Assembly (NCBI GenBank): GCA_943331345.2
Contig: CALQLF020000012.1
Location: 1 to 51,673 of the forward strand
DNA length: 51,673 nucleotides
Direction: 5' to 3'
Source: Candidatus Planktophila lacus
GTDB lineage: Bacteria > Pseudomonadota > Gammaproteobacteria > Steroidobacterales > Steroidobacteraceae
The notes beneath the pieces are model-generated. The model was given only the letters and a program-made list of their open reading frames with translations, searched no databases and had not been told where the DNA came from. Position 1 is the stretch's first letter. Each line of letters begins with the position of its first letter. Position numbers and translations under genes: made by a program. This document shows, in pieces, positions 7,653 through 15,729 of this stretch.

Positions 7653-8495
7653 CTACTGTCCGGCATACCACTGGTATCCATACTGCTGGAAGAGACCGCC
7701 CCGGCCTCCGCCGACATTCGCAAGGCTATCGACCGCTTCGATTCGCCACAGGTGCTTCAGATTCTTGTAGCCGATCTGCAATTCAACACGAAGGCGCAAG
7801 GGTGCTCCGTGCCTCACTGGCAATGTTTCGCCGTTGAATCCATGCGCGAGCAAGGTCTGCGGGTGGAATGCGTCAAACAGATCGATGCTGTCAAAGACGT
7901 TTACTCCCCCGATGGTGTCGAGTGCGTGAAAAACGATGTACTTCGCACGGGCAAGGATACCTACATGGCCGAGCAACCAGCCCAGTGGTACTCCCGTCCA
8001 TTCCCCGATGGCGCTCCACCCCTCGTCGCAGCAGTGCATCGTGATCTGTGATCGCGACGGCATCGCACGTAGCTCGTTGAGCGAGAACTTCGATGGATTT
8101 GCAACGAGTCCACCCACCTCGAGTTGCCAGTCCCGGAATTGCCGTGCAGCGAGCCGCTCGTAGGCCGGGTTGGCGTCAACGTAGCTTGCACCTATCCCGC
8201 CATTGGTTGGGTGATTTGCGGAGAGCTGGTCGCGGCGGTACTCGGGCGCGAGCGTTCCGCGCCGCATCAAGCTTCGCTGCACCACCTGGCCGAGCCGGTC
8301 CCCAACGTCGAGTAGCGGCTGGTAGCCGCTTTCAGTGCTCAAGGTTGGCCAATTCTTGGCCAGAACAATTCCAGCTGCTGATGCGCCTGCCCCAAGAAGC
8401 AGCGCCCGCCGCATCAATGCAATCTTGCCTGGATGACCCGTCGGGCGGGTGGTTTGAGCTACCGACTCTATGTCACTTGGCTCAGTCTCATTCAT
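7653..8495 (-). CDS. Exported molybdopterin oxidoreductase (sulfite oxidase / MsrP-like)
   Basis: 280 residues of the sulfite-oxidase-fold molybdopterin family. The motif HCCDEGWSAIGEWTGVPL holds the cysteine that binds molybdenum (Cys156, in the C-x-E-G-W context). A twin-arginine-like segment MRRALLLGAGASAAG at 28-42 predicts Tat export of the folded cofactor-loaded enzyme. A long region before the core (about 45-120) is unusual for MsrP. The gene overlaps the preceding cytochrome b gene by eight bases, so the two are almost surely a unit: a periplasmic Mo catalytic subunit with a membrane haem b subunit. The substrate is unknown; family members reduce or oxidise S-oxides, sulfite or related groups. 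Confidence 0.85.
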   Translation of the reverse strand: MNETEPSDIESVAQTTRPTGHPGKIALMRRALLLGAGASAAGIVLAKNWPTLSTESGYQPLLDVGDRLGQVVQRSLMRRGTLAPEYRRDQLSANHPTNGGIGASYVDANPAYERLAARQFRDWQLEVGGLVANPSKFSLNELRAMPSRSQITMHCCDEGWSAIGEWTGVPLGWLLGHVGILARAKYIVFHALDTIGGVNVFDSIDLFDAFHPQTLLAHGFNGETLPVRHGAPLRLRVELQIGYKNLKHLWRIEAVDSLANVGGGRGGLFQQYGYQWYAGQ

Positions 8496-9330
8496 GATTT
8501 GGCTTCTCGGGTAGGTGAAAATAGCCAGTGATCATTGACCGCATCTCGTTGACTATGCCGGCGACAAATGCCTGAAACACATGGACGAGCAGGAACAAGA
8601 GCAGGAGCGCGGCGGCTACGAAGTGGATGGTGCGTGCGCTCTGGCGGCCTCCGAAGATATCCAGGAGCCACGGAAACAATGCAAGAGCGCTATTGGACAT
8701 CACCATGCCGCTCAAGATCTGCGTGGGTAGCAGGACGGCTACGACCAGCAGGTAGCTGAGCTTTTGCAGAAGATTGTACGTACCTAGCGCATGTGCCGCG
8801 GGAACCCGGAAGCGCAGGTGGTCAGCGAGGTCGCGAAGTACGGCCCTCGGCCTCAGTTCCGAGCGCGAAGGCAGCAACAAGCGTCGGAATCTTCCAGTGA
8901 AAAGCCCATAGGCTGCGTATGCGGCGAAATTGGCGACGAATATCCAGAAAACGAGAAAGTGCCAACCGCGCCCGCGACCCAATGACATTGTTCCGGAGGG
9001 TAGCGTCATCCAGCCCGGAAAAGCGTAGTTGATGCGTCCGAACGAAGGTACATCCGTCGGCGCGCCTAACACCCCGGTCGTGGGTATCCGAAGGCTACCG
9101 ATCTGAATCCAACTGTCATGGCCGCCGCTGGCGGCATCCCCGGCAATCTCGAAGACCGCCGGCATGCCGACATACCCGGTAGCGCCCCAGTAAAGTCGCG
9201 GGTGCACATTGAATATCTGCAAGCCGCTCATCAGCAGCATCACGAAGCAGGCGGCGTTGATCCAATGGAACAGCCTGACGGGCAGGGTGTGTCGGTACAC
9301 TCGGGAAATAGTAGTGGTGGACATGGGCAT
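8488..9330 (-). CDS. Cytochrome b561/thiosulfate-reductase-type membrane subunit
   Basis: 280 residues with about four to five membrane segments. RHTLPVRLFHWINAACFVMLLMSG is the typical first helix with a haem-ligand histidine. Later helices carry GWHFLVFWIFVANFAAYAAYG, LSYLLVVAVLLPTQILSGM and TIHFVAAALLLLFLLVHVFQAF, again with histidines for haem b. It moves electrons between the quinone pool and the partner Mo-enzyme encoded next. The frame stays open far upstream (to 9621) but the start at 9330 is preferred: a GAGG site lies just ahead, the family begins at this point, and a longer form would overlap the divergent aldehyde dehydrogenase gene. First gene of its operon. Confidence 0.85.
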   Translation of the reverse strand: MPMSTTTISRVYRHTLPVRLFHWINAACFVMLLMSGLQIFNVHPRLYWGATGYVGMPAVFEIAGDAASGGHDSWIQIGSLRIPTTGVLGAPTDVPSFGRINYAFPGWMTLPSGTMSLGRGRGWHFLVFWIFVANFAAYAAYGLFTGRFRRLLLPSRSELRPRAVLRDLADHLRFRVPAAHALGTYNLLQKLSYLLVVAVLLPTQILSGMVMSNSALALFPWLLDIFGGRQSARTIHFVAAALLLLFLLVHVFQAFVAGIVNEMRSMITGYFHLPEKPNHE

Positions 9331-9470
9331 TCTTGCCTCGCAACCCGGTGTTCGATAGCCGAAAACGGAAGGGTGACCCTTCCTATGGGTGCTCCCCGCT
9401 GCCTCCGGATGCTTGAAGGCTAGGTGAAATCGCCAGCTGAGTATAGCAAAACCACAGAGAACGTAAATTA

Positions 9471-9482
9471 GACTAAGTAGAC
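9471..9482 (+). promoter_or_regulatory. Candidate shared operator, divergent cyt b / ALDH region
   Basis: GACT-AAGT-AGAC matches the island dyad GACY-N4-RGTC with one mismatch and is preceded by TTA as in the sites at 29515 and 49117. It lies in the 240-base divergent region between the cytochrome b operon and the aldehyde dehydrogenase operon, the AT-richest part of it, so it could control both. Confidence 0.45.
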
Positions 9483-9570
9483 AAATTGCTGGTATGGTTG
9501 GGGCCGCGATCGCGCACAACGTGCCGCCCATGCGCGGCGGGGATTTTCGAGCGGCGAAGCGGAGTGAAGG

Positions 9571-10995
9571 ATGGAACGCTACAGCAAGTTTTATATCGAC
9601 GGTCGCTGGGTGGGCCCGCATGTACCGTCCTTCATGAATGTGGTCAATCCAGCAACTGAGCTCCCGTTCGAGCAGATCTCGCTGGGCTCTGCGGACGACG
9701 TGGATCTTGCCGTCGACGCAGCCAGGAGAGCCTTTCCGCGCTATTCAGAGACTTCAGTCGACGAACGGATAAAACTGCTCACACGCGCGTATGAGATATT
9801 CAAGCGCCGGCAGGCGGACTTCGCGGCGGTGATCACCCAGGAAATTGGCGCCCCGATCAGTTTCAGCATGGAGGCGCAGACCACGATCTGCTTTGGGCAC
9901 TTTGAGGCAACGATAGAGGCGTTGCGTCAATTTTCCTGGCACGAGGAATTTGGAACGTCGCGCGTCGTCAAGGAACCGATTGGCGTCGTAGGACTGATTA
10001 CCCCCTGGAATTGGCCAATCAACCAGATCGTTTGCAAGGTCCTCCCGGCACTCGCGGTGGGGTGTACGGTCGTACTGAAGCCGAGCGAGATTGCGCCGCT
10101 GGACGCCACCTTGTTTGCCGAGGTGCTGGAGGAGGCCGGCTTTGCGCCTGGGGTCTTCAACCTGATCAATGGTGAGGGGTCCACAGTCGGCGAAGCGATC
10201 GCCGCGCATCCGGGGATTGACGCGGTGTCATTCACCGGATCGACGCGGGCCGGGCTTCGAGTCGCGAAAATTGCGGCCGACACGGTGAAGCGCGTGACGC
10301 AAGAGCTGGGCGGAAAGTCGCCGAACATCATTCTAGATGACGCGGATCTGCATGTGGCAGTACGCGACGGTGTGCTGGGGTGCTTTGCCAACACCGGGCA
10401 GAACTGCGATGCGCCGACGCGAATGCTCGTGTCCGAGAAGCGCTATGAAGAGGCCGTCAGGATTGCGGCAGAGACCGCATTGGCAGTGCAGGTGGGGGAT
10501 CCGGGCGTATCGACTACCACGATGGGCCCCGTAGTGAGCGCGGTGCAGTATCGCCGCATCCAAGAATACATCCAGAAGGGGATTGATGAGGGCGCAAAGC
10601 TGGTGGTCGGTGGGACAGGAAAGCCCTTGGGATTGGAAACAGGCTACTTTGTGAAGCCAACGGTGTTTGCGTCGGTTTCCAACTCGATGACGATTGCGCG
10701 CGAGGAGATATTCGGGCCGGTGTTGTGCATCTTGTCCTATCGGGATGAAGAGGATGCGATCAGCATTGCCAACGACAGCGTCTATGGTTTAGCGGCCTAC
10801 GTTGAGTCTGGTGACATCGAACATGCGCGACGAGTGGCTGCTCGCTTACGCGCAGGTTCGGTCTTCATCAACTACCCCGCGTGGGATGCCAAGGTCCCCT
10901 TTGGCGGATACAAGCAATCCGGCAACGGGCGCGAATCAGGACTCCATGGAATGAATGAGTACCTGGAATTGAAGTCCATTGTCGGGTACGGCTAG
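9571..10995 (+). CDS. NAD(P)-dependent aldehyde dehydrogenase
   Basis: 474 residues, full length. Catalytic set visible: Asn147 in TPWNWP, Glu245 in ELGGKS, nucleophile Cys279 in NTGQNCDAPTR; nucleotide-binding FTGST at 221-225. The family oxidises aldehydes to acids. The GQNCDAPTR context is like the aldehyde dehydrogenases found beside GMC oxidoreductases. The downstream genes are a permease and a GMC alcohol oxidoreductase, so an alcohol-aldehyde-acid chain is a natural reading: the GMC enzyme makes the aldehyde, this one the acid, and one of the island CoA ligases takes it further. GAAGG precedes the ATG. Confidence 0.93.
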   Translation: MERYSKFYIDGRWVGPHVPSFMNVVNPATELPFEQISLGSADDVDLAVDAARRAFPRYSETSVDERIKLLTRAYEIFKRRQADFAAVITQEIGAPISFSMEAQTTICFGHFEATIEALRQFSWHEEFGTSRVVKEPIGVVGLITPWNWPINQIVCKVLPALAVGCTVVLKPSEIAPLDATLFAEVLEEAGFAPGVFNLINGEGSTVGEAIAAHPGIDAVSFTGSTRAGLRVAKIAADTVKRVTQELGGKSPNIILDDADLHVAVRDGVLGCFANTGQNCDAPTRMLVSEKRYEEAVRIAAETALAVQVGDPGVSTTTMGPVVSAVQYRRIQEYIQKGIDEGAKLVVGGTGKPLGLETGYFVKPTVFASVSNSMTIAREEIFGPVLCILSYRDEEDAISIANDSVYGLAAYVESGDIEHARRVAARLRAGSVFINYPAWDAKVPFGGYKQSGNGRESGLHGMNEYLELKSIVGYG

Positions 10996-11018
10996 CGATG
11001 TTGCAGACAGGAGAACGG

Positions 11019-11048
11019 GACCACGCTTGCGACCTCCGGGGCGTGGTC
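11019..11048 (+). promoter_or_regulatory. Stem-loop between ALDH and permease genes
   Basis: GACCACGC (11019-11026) and GCGTGGTC (11041-11048) are perfect 8-bp complements around a 14-base loop. There is no following T-tract, so an mRNA processing or attenuation element is as likely as a terminator. Confidence 0.4.
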
Positions 11049-11081
11049 GGGATGGATATTCCTAGCGTGGCGGAAGAGTAG

Positions 11082-12542
11082 ATGAACGGTCATGTGCCGG
11101 CCTCTTCTATCGAGGGGCGTTCATCCGTGCCCAAACCCGAAACGCTGTCGGGGAATCTGGGTACATTCGATATTGTATTCACGGTCCTTGCGTACAACGC
11201 GCCATTGACCGTCGTGATGGGATTTCTCGCGCTCATCGTCTCCCTAGGGAATGGGCTGGGTGCCCCGATTACCTTTCTGATTGCAGGTGGCTTGATGCTG
11301 CTGTTTGCAGTCGGATTCACTACCATGTCCAAGCACGTGCCCAATGCCGGTGCGTTCTACGCCTACGTCACGGCAGGGCTCGGAAAGGAGCTCGGCTTTG
11401 GAAGTGCGTTGATGGCCATACTGGCTTACGCCTTCATGATGGTCGGCATCTATCTGTACGCCGGGATGATCTACTCGAACTTGGTAATGCAGATTTTCAA
11501 CAGTGCTCCATACGTCTGGTGGGCGTACTCGTTGGCATTGCTGGCAATTGTCTCGATGCTGGGCTACCTCCGCATCACGCTGTCGGCAAAGCTGCTCACG
11601 ATTGCGCTCGTGTGTGAAGTTGTAATGGTGCTCTGCTGGCAGGTTGCAGTGGTCAGCGCGAAGGGGCCGGTGGGCATGTCTCCGTCGTGGATGACACTGG
11701 ATGCCGTAACTTCCGGATCATTGGGAATCGGCCTGCTGCTGGGGGTCACCAGCTTTGCGGGATTCGAGGCCACGGCGGTCTTTCGGGAAGAAGCCAGAAA
11801 CCCGTCGGTAACGATTCCGCGAGCCACATACTCTGCGGTGATCCTGCTTTCGATGCTGTTCGCATCTTCTGCCTACGCCTACATTTGTGGATTTGGTCCC
11901 GAGGTCGCGCTGTCAAGGTCATCGGCGGATCCGTCGACGGCCGCGCTGGAGTCTATTGGCCTATTTCTAGGCAACACCGGGAAGCAGGCCGTCAGCTTCC
12001 TGCTGTGTTCGAGCATCTTCGCGTGTGCCCTGGCATTGCACAATATCGTCGCGCGGTACATCTATTGCCTAGGCATTGACGGCGCGATTCCACGAGGATT
12101 GGCTGCAGTCCACGTCCGTCATGGGTCGCCTCATCGCGCATCCATGCTCGTCAGTATTGTGATGCTCGTAGTCCTGATCGCGCTGGTCATCGCCGATATC
12201 GAGCCCTACGCCGGGTATGGCGCGTTGACCGGCACCGGTGGCTACGTGTTGCTCATTCTGCTCGTGCTTACGTCATTGTCGGTCGTAACCTTCTTTGCTG
12301 GGAAGTCAGTGACGAGCAGTCGATGGAAGACGCTGTACGCCCCGTTTCTTAGCTTTCTCGCCCTGGCAGTGGTGGGCGTCTTGGCAACAATCAACATGGA
12401 CGTCCTCACGGGCAACCTGCAGGCCGCCGTGCTGCTGCTCTTGTCCATCGCCTCGACGTTGATCGGCGGCTGCTTGTATGCCAGATGGCTGAAAGCGGAG
12501 CGCCCTGAGATATATCAAGGCATCGGGCGGCAAAAACTATAG
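11082..12542 (+). CDS. APC-superfamily amino acid/amine permease
   Basis: 486 residues with about twelve hydrophobic segments. Starts with the APC-type entry LGTFDIVFTVLAYNAPLTVVMGFLAL, has a SFAGFEATAVFREEARNPSVTIPRA loop (the conserved F-E-x-x-x-x-x-E-E-x-x-P segment after helix 6), and a long C-terminal helix series. APC carriers of this branch import amino acids, polyamines or similar nitrogen compounds by proton symport. Position between aldehyde dehydrogenase and GMC oxidoreductase suggests it supplies their amine or alcohol substrate. No unusual features. Confidence 0.92.
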   Translation: MNGHVPASSIEGRSSVPKPETLSGNLGTFDIVFTVLAYNAPLTVVMGFLALIVSLGNGLGAPITFLIAGGLMLLFAVGFTTMSKHVPNAGAFYAYVTAGLGKELGFGSALMAILAYAFMMVGIYLYAGMIYSNLVMQIFNSAPYVWWAYSLALLAIVSMLGYLRITLSAKLLTIALVCEVVMVLCWQVAVVSAKGPVGMSPSWMTLDAVTSGSLGIGLLLGVTSFAGFEATAVFREEARNPSVTIPRATYSAVILLSMLFASSAYAYICGFGPEVALSRSSADPSTAALESIGLFLGNTGKQAVSFLLCSSIFACALALHNIVARYIYCLGIDGAIPRGLAAVHVRHGSPHRASMLVSIVMLVVLIALVIADIEPYAGYGALTGTGGYVLLILLVLTSLSVVTFFAGKSVTSSRWKTLYAPFLSFLALAVVGVLATINMDVLTGNLQAAVLLLLSIASTLIGGCLYARWLKAERPEIYQGIGRQKL

Positions 12543-12585
12543 TGCGCGCCGCCGGGAAAGCGATGCACCATGGCAAGGGCAGGGC

Positions 12586-14259
12586 ATGTCGTACGATAGG
12601 GTGAGCGATTTCATTGTCGTTGGCGCCGGTTCGGCAGGATGCGCATTGGCTTCCAGGCTAAGCGAAGATTCTCGTGTATCGGTGACGTTGCTTGAGGCCG
12701 GCCCGGACAACAGGTCATGGCAACTCGATATGCCCGCTGCGGTGGATCGTTTGCTTACTGGACGGCGATTCAATTGGGCGTACCAATCGGTACCCGAACC
12801 CCGCCTCAACGGACGCTCCATTGAGCATCCACGCGGAAAGGTGCTTGGAGGATCCTCCTCGATCAATGGAATGGTATACACGCGTGGCCATGCACTCGAC
12901 TTTGAGCGCTGGGAACATGAGTTTGGCTGCACGGGCTGGGGCTACGCGGATGTATTGCCCTACTTCAAGCGGTGCGAGTCGTCGGATCGGGGCACCAATC
13001 AGTACAGAGGCGGCTCCGGTCCATTGAAGGTCACGACTCCCTCACTGGAGTCCAGCTCCCTCAACAAGGCCTTCATTGAAGCCGGCGGCGAAGTGGGCTA
13101 TCCGCGAACTGATGACTCCAACGCCTATCAGCACGAAGGATTCTCGGTCAGCGAGCAAACGATTCATCAGGGTCGACGGTGTAGCTCCGCTAACGCCTAC
13201 CTCACTCATGAAGTCCGCCGGCGCGCGAATCTACGCATCCTGACTGGGGCCCATGCGCAGAAGATTCTACTCAAGGGCCGTAGGGCGGTGGGAGTTGAAG
13301 TCAGCTTCCAGGGGCAGCGTGTCGAGTTGGCTTGCCGCCGCGAGGTCATCCTTTGCGCCGGAGCAATCGGCTCCCCGGTTCTTCTGCAATTGTCAGGCGT
13401 AGGTTCGCCCGATGCACTGGCCGCAGCTGGCGTGACACCCTTGCACGATCTTCCTGGGGTTGGCCAGAACTTGCAGGATCACCCGGATTGGACATTGCAG
13501 GTGGAGTGCAAGCAGCCCGTCACCCTGTTGAGCGCCACGCGCCTTCCTGGCCGGATCGCTGCGGGTTTGCAGTGGTTCATGCGCAAGCGCGGGGTTGCCG
13601 CGAGCAACCAATTCGAGGCTGCGGCGTACATTCGCACCAGGGCGGGAATACGCTATCCGAATCTCAAGCTTGAGTTCCTGCCACTCGCTTTTCAACCTGG
13701 CACGTTTACGCCCTATCAGATGCCGGCGTTCCAGATTCACATGACGATGATGGCTGCCGAGAGCCGCGGGGAAGTCGGTGTGGTAGGGCCGGACCCGGCA
13801 ACTGCGCCGCGAATACAGTTCAACTACCTCGAGTCTGCGCAAGATCTGGCGACCATGCGTGATGCGATACGACTGACGCGGCAGATCGTTGCCAGCCGAG
13901 CGCTTGCGCCCTATAGCGGAAGTGAATTGCAGCCCGGCGACGCCGTGCAGACTGATGACGCCATGGACGAGTGGATTCGTGCGAATCTCAACACCGCTTA
14001 CCATCCTTCCTGCAGTTGCAAGATGGGACAACCGGGACGTGAGAATTCAGTCGTCGGCGTCGACCTGCGCGTGCACGGACTAGAGGGCTTGCGCGTAGCC
14101 GACGCCTCGATCATGCCCAGCGTGGTTGCGGCAAACATCAATGCGGCGTCGATCATGATCGGAGACCGTGCGGGCGACCTGGTGTTGGGGCGATCGCCGC
14201 TCGCGCCGGAGGTGGCTCCTTTCTGGGTAAATCCTGCATGGGAATCCAGCCAGCGCTAG
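12586..14259 (+). CDS. GMC-family FAD oxidoreductase (choline dehydrogenase-like)
   Basis: 557 residues. FAD-binding Rossmann motif DFIVVGAGSAGCALASRL at 8-25, GMC signature 1 region HPRGKVLGGSSSINGMVYTRG, signature 2 region CAGAIGSPVLLQLSGVG, and the catalytic histidine segment NTAYHPSCSCKMG near the C-terminus followed by LRVADASIMP. These enzymes oxidise primary or secondary alcohols, passing electrons to quinones or oxygen. No signal peptide, so cytoplasmic or membrane-attached. Third gene of the ALDH - permease - GMC operon, which looks like a transport-and-oxidise unit for an alcohol. The 335 bases after it hold no gene and lead to the regulator. Confidence 0.93.
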   Translation: MSYDRVSDFIVVGAGSAGCALASRLSEDSRVSVTLLEAGPDNRSWQLDMPAAVDRLLTGRRFNWAYQSVPEPRLNGRSIEHPRGKVLGGSSSINGMVYTRGHALDFERWEHEFGCTGWGYADVLPYFKRCESSDRGTNQYRGGSGPLKVTTPSLESSSLNKAFIEAGGEVGYPRTDDSNAYQHEGFSVSEQTIHQGRRCSSANAYLTHEVRRRANLRILTGAHAQKILLKGRRAVGVEVSFQGQRVELACRREVILCAGAIGSPVLLQLSGVGSPDALAAAGVTPLHDLPGVGQNLQDHPDWTLQVECKQPVTLLSATRLPGRIAAGLQWFMRKRGVAASNQFEAAAYIRTRAGIRYPNLKLEFLPLAFQPGTFTPYQMPAFQIHMTMMAAESRGEVGVVGPDPATAPRIQFNYLESAQDLATMRDAIRLTRQIVASRALAPYSGSELQPGDAVQTDDAMDEWIRANLNTAYHPSCSCKMGQPGRENSVVGVDLRVHGLEGLRVADASIMPSVVAANINAASIMIGDRAGDLVLGRSPLAPEVAPFWVNPAWESSQR

Positions 14260-14594
14260 CGGTCCGCGGCGAAGGGCGACGGAAGTGCACGATCCCGACG
14301 CTCTTGATCGCCCTGCCCGCATCAACGGATGCCGTTCCGATACCGGGCATTCCTGCCCCGCCGAAACCGGAGCTGCAGCGCCTCGAGCCCGAGACGCCCC
14401 CGCTTGTCGCTACCCCCGAGCTACGCCTGCACTGTCGCGGTTCTCGCATCGTCCGAATTGATGACTAGCCAGTCCGAAAAATAGACGGAATACCGGTCGC
14501 GCTGATATGATCGCTCTCCTGGCTGTCCACGGCAGACCTGCCGAGCCGCAAAAGCTCGACGCCAGGGAGAGAATCGACTGTAGGAGCAAGCATC
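14260..14594. other. Gene-free stretch upstream of the TetR regulator
   Basis: 335 bases without a convincing gene. It holds the TetR promoter/operator candidate (14458-14486) and, after it, a second imperfect dyad GACGG-AATA-CCGGTC at 14484-14498. A ribosome site (AGGAG, 14582-14586) lies just before the regulator. Confidence 0.6.
14458..14486 (+). promoter_or_regulatory. Candidate promoter with shared operator, TetR gene
   Basis: TTGATG (14458-14463) is a -35-like box and AATAGA (14480-14485) a weak -10 at 16-base spacing. The perfect dyad GACT-AGCC-AGTC (14463-14474) lies between them, a layout in which a bound repressor would block RNA polymerase. It suggests autoregulation of the TetR gene. 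The same core, GACC-AGCC-AGTC, recurs 35 kb away at 49117. Confidence 0.6.
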
Positions 14595-15215
14595 ATGGCA
14601 AATGGAACCAGGACGACTGCGCGCGCGCAGCTGGCGGAACGCAAGCATACGTTGGTGCGGGACGAAATCCTTCTTTCGGCGACACGCTTGTTTGCCGAGC
14701 GCGGCTTTAGAGCCGTTTCAATGGACGACATTGCTGCGACGCTGGAATACACCAAGTCTGTCATTTACTACTACTTCAAGAGCAAGGGCCAGATCCTCTG
14801 GCAGATCGTCTGCCGTACGCTGGAGCAGTACCAAAGCGACATCGAAGAGATTCGAGCGCGAAAGGAGGATCCGGCAAAGACATTGCGGGACATGCTGCAC
14901 CAACATGCATTGCTCGTGATGAACCATTCGGAATGGTCGGCAATCTTCAACCGGGAAATGTCGGAACTTGCGCCTGCCCAGCAACAGCAGGTCAGCCGGA
15001 TGAAGCGCGTCTACGATGCGATGTTCTGGGAAACCTATCAAAGCGGGGTAGCGGCCGGAGCGTTTCGCGACCTCCCGGTGCACATTGTCATTGGCGGCAT
15101 GCTCGGCATGTGCAACTGGTTGTACACCTGGTACAACCCGAAGGGTCCGATGTCGGCGGAGGAAATTGCCAATCATTTCGTCGAGCTCGTCGTCGATGGC
15201 TGTCGTCAACACTAG
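14595..15215 (+). CDS. TetR-family transcriptional regulator
   Basis: 206 residues. N-terminal TetR helix-turn-helix at about 22-65: RDEILLSATRLFAERGFRAV, SMDDIAATLEYTKSVIYYYF, followed by KSKGQILWQIV. The C-terminal helical domain (EQYQSDIEEIRARKEDPAKT and onwards) would bind a small effector, often an acyl-CoA or the pathway substrate in catabolic members. AGGAG lies eight bases before the ATG. It is the only dedicated transcription factor seen in the 46-kb island. A dyad of the form GACY-N4-RGTC lies in its own upstream region and in front of most other transcription units, so it is the natural candidate for the island-wide repressor (inference). Followed 40 bases later by a thioesterase gene. 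Confidence 0.92.
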   Translation: MANGTRTTARAQLAERKHTLVRDEILLSATRLFAERGFRAVSMDDIAATLEYTKSVIYYYFKSKGQILWQIVCRTLEQYQSDIEEIRARKEDPAKTLRDMLHQHALLVMNHSEWSAIFNREMSELAPAQQQQVSRMKRVYDAMFWETYQSGVAAGAFRDLPVHIVIGGMLGMCNWLYTWYNPKGPMSAEEIANHFVELVVDGCRQH

Positions 15216-15255
15216 GCGGGGCGGCCAAGCTCGTGCGTTCGCCGGGATATAGACC

Positions 15256-15711
15256 GTGAACCAGCACAAGACCACAACCTATCGAGGGGTCGTGTTTCCG
15301 GGGCAGTGCGATGCGATGGGGCACATGAATGTGCAGCACTACATCGCCGCCTTCGACCAGGCGATGTGGCACCTCGTTGCCGAACTCGGATACAGGGCTT
15401 CCTGGGCTGCCGATCGGCAGCAGGGATGGGCAGACGTCCGTTACTTGGTGAATTACCGGCGCGAATTGCGGGCTGGCGTACTCTTCCACGTCAGCAGCGC
15501 GGCGCAGAACGTCGGACGGACGTCGCTGACGACCTTTCATGAACTTGTCAATTCCGAGTCCGGCGAGATTGCGGCCGACTTGGAAATGAAATCGGTGTAC
15601 TTCGACTTGGGATCTCGAACAGCGATTGCGATTCCGGAGCAAATTCGCTCGGCGGTCGTCGCGCGAGGGGGCATCTCCGCGACTTCGTCAGCATCCGCAC
15701 AGAGCGGCTAG
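15256..15711 (+). CDS. Acyl-CoA thioesterase (hot-dog fold, 4HBT type)
   Basis: 151 residues. The 4-hydroxybenzoyl-CoA thioesterase signature is present near the start: VVFPGQCDAMGHMNVQHYIA, with the catalytic aspartate in the C-D-A-M-G-H-M-N pattern (usually W-x-D-x-D-x-x-G-H-x-N). The rest has the hot-dog beta pattern VRYLVNYRRELRAGVLFHV. It hydrolyses acyl-CoA thioesters, perhaps relieving CoA trapping by a dead-end intermediate. GTG is the likely start codon with only a weak ribosome site. Co-transcribed with the TetR regulator and ending tail to tail with the amidase. Confidence 0.88.
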   Translation: MNQHKTTTYRGVVFPGQCDAMGHMNVQHYIAAFDQAMWHLVAELGYRASWAADRQQGWADVRYLVNYRRELRAGVLFHVSSAAQNVGRTSLTTFHELVNSESGEIAADLEMKSVYFDLGSRTAIAIPEQIRSAVVARGGISATSSASAQSG

Positions 15712-15729
15712 GGCTCCGATTGGATCGGA

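Noticed and set aside
9484-9621. Longer form of the cytochrome b protein starting at 9621
   Set aside because: It would overlap the divergent aldehyde dehydrogenase start, lacks a ribosome site, and the added residues do not fit the family, whose first helix begins right after position 9330.
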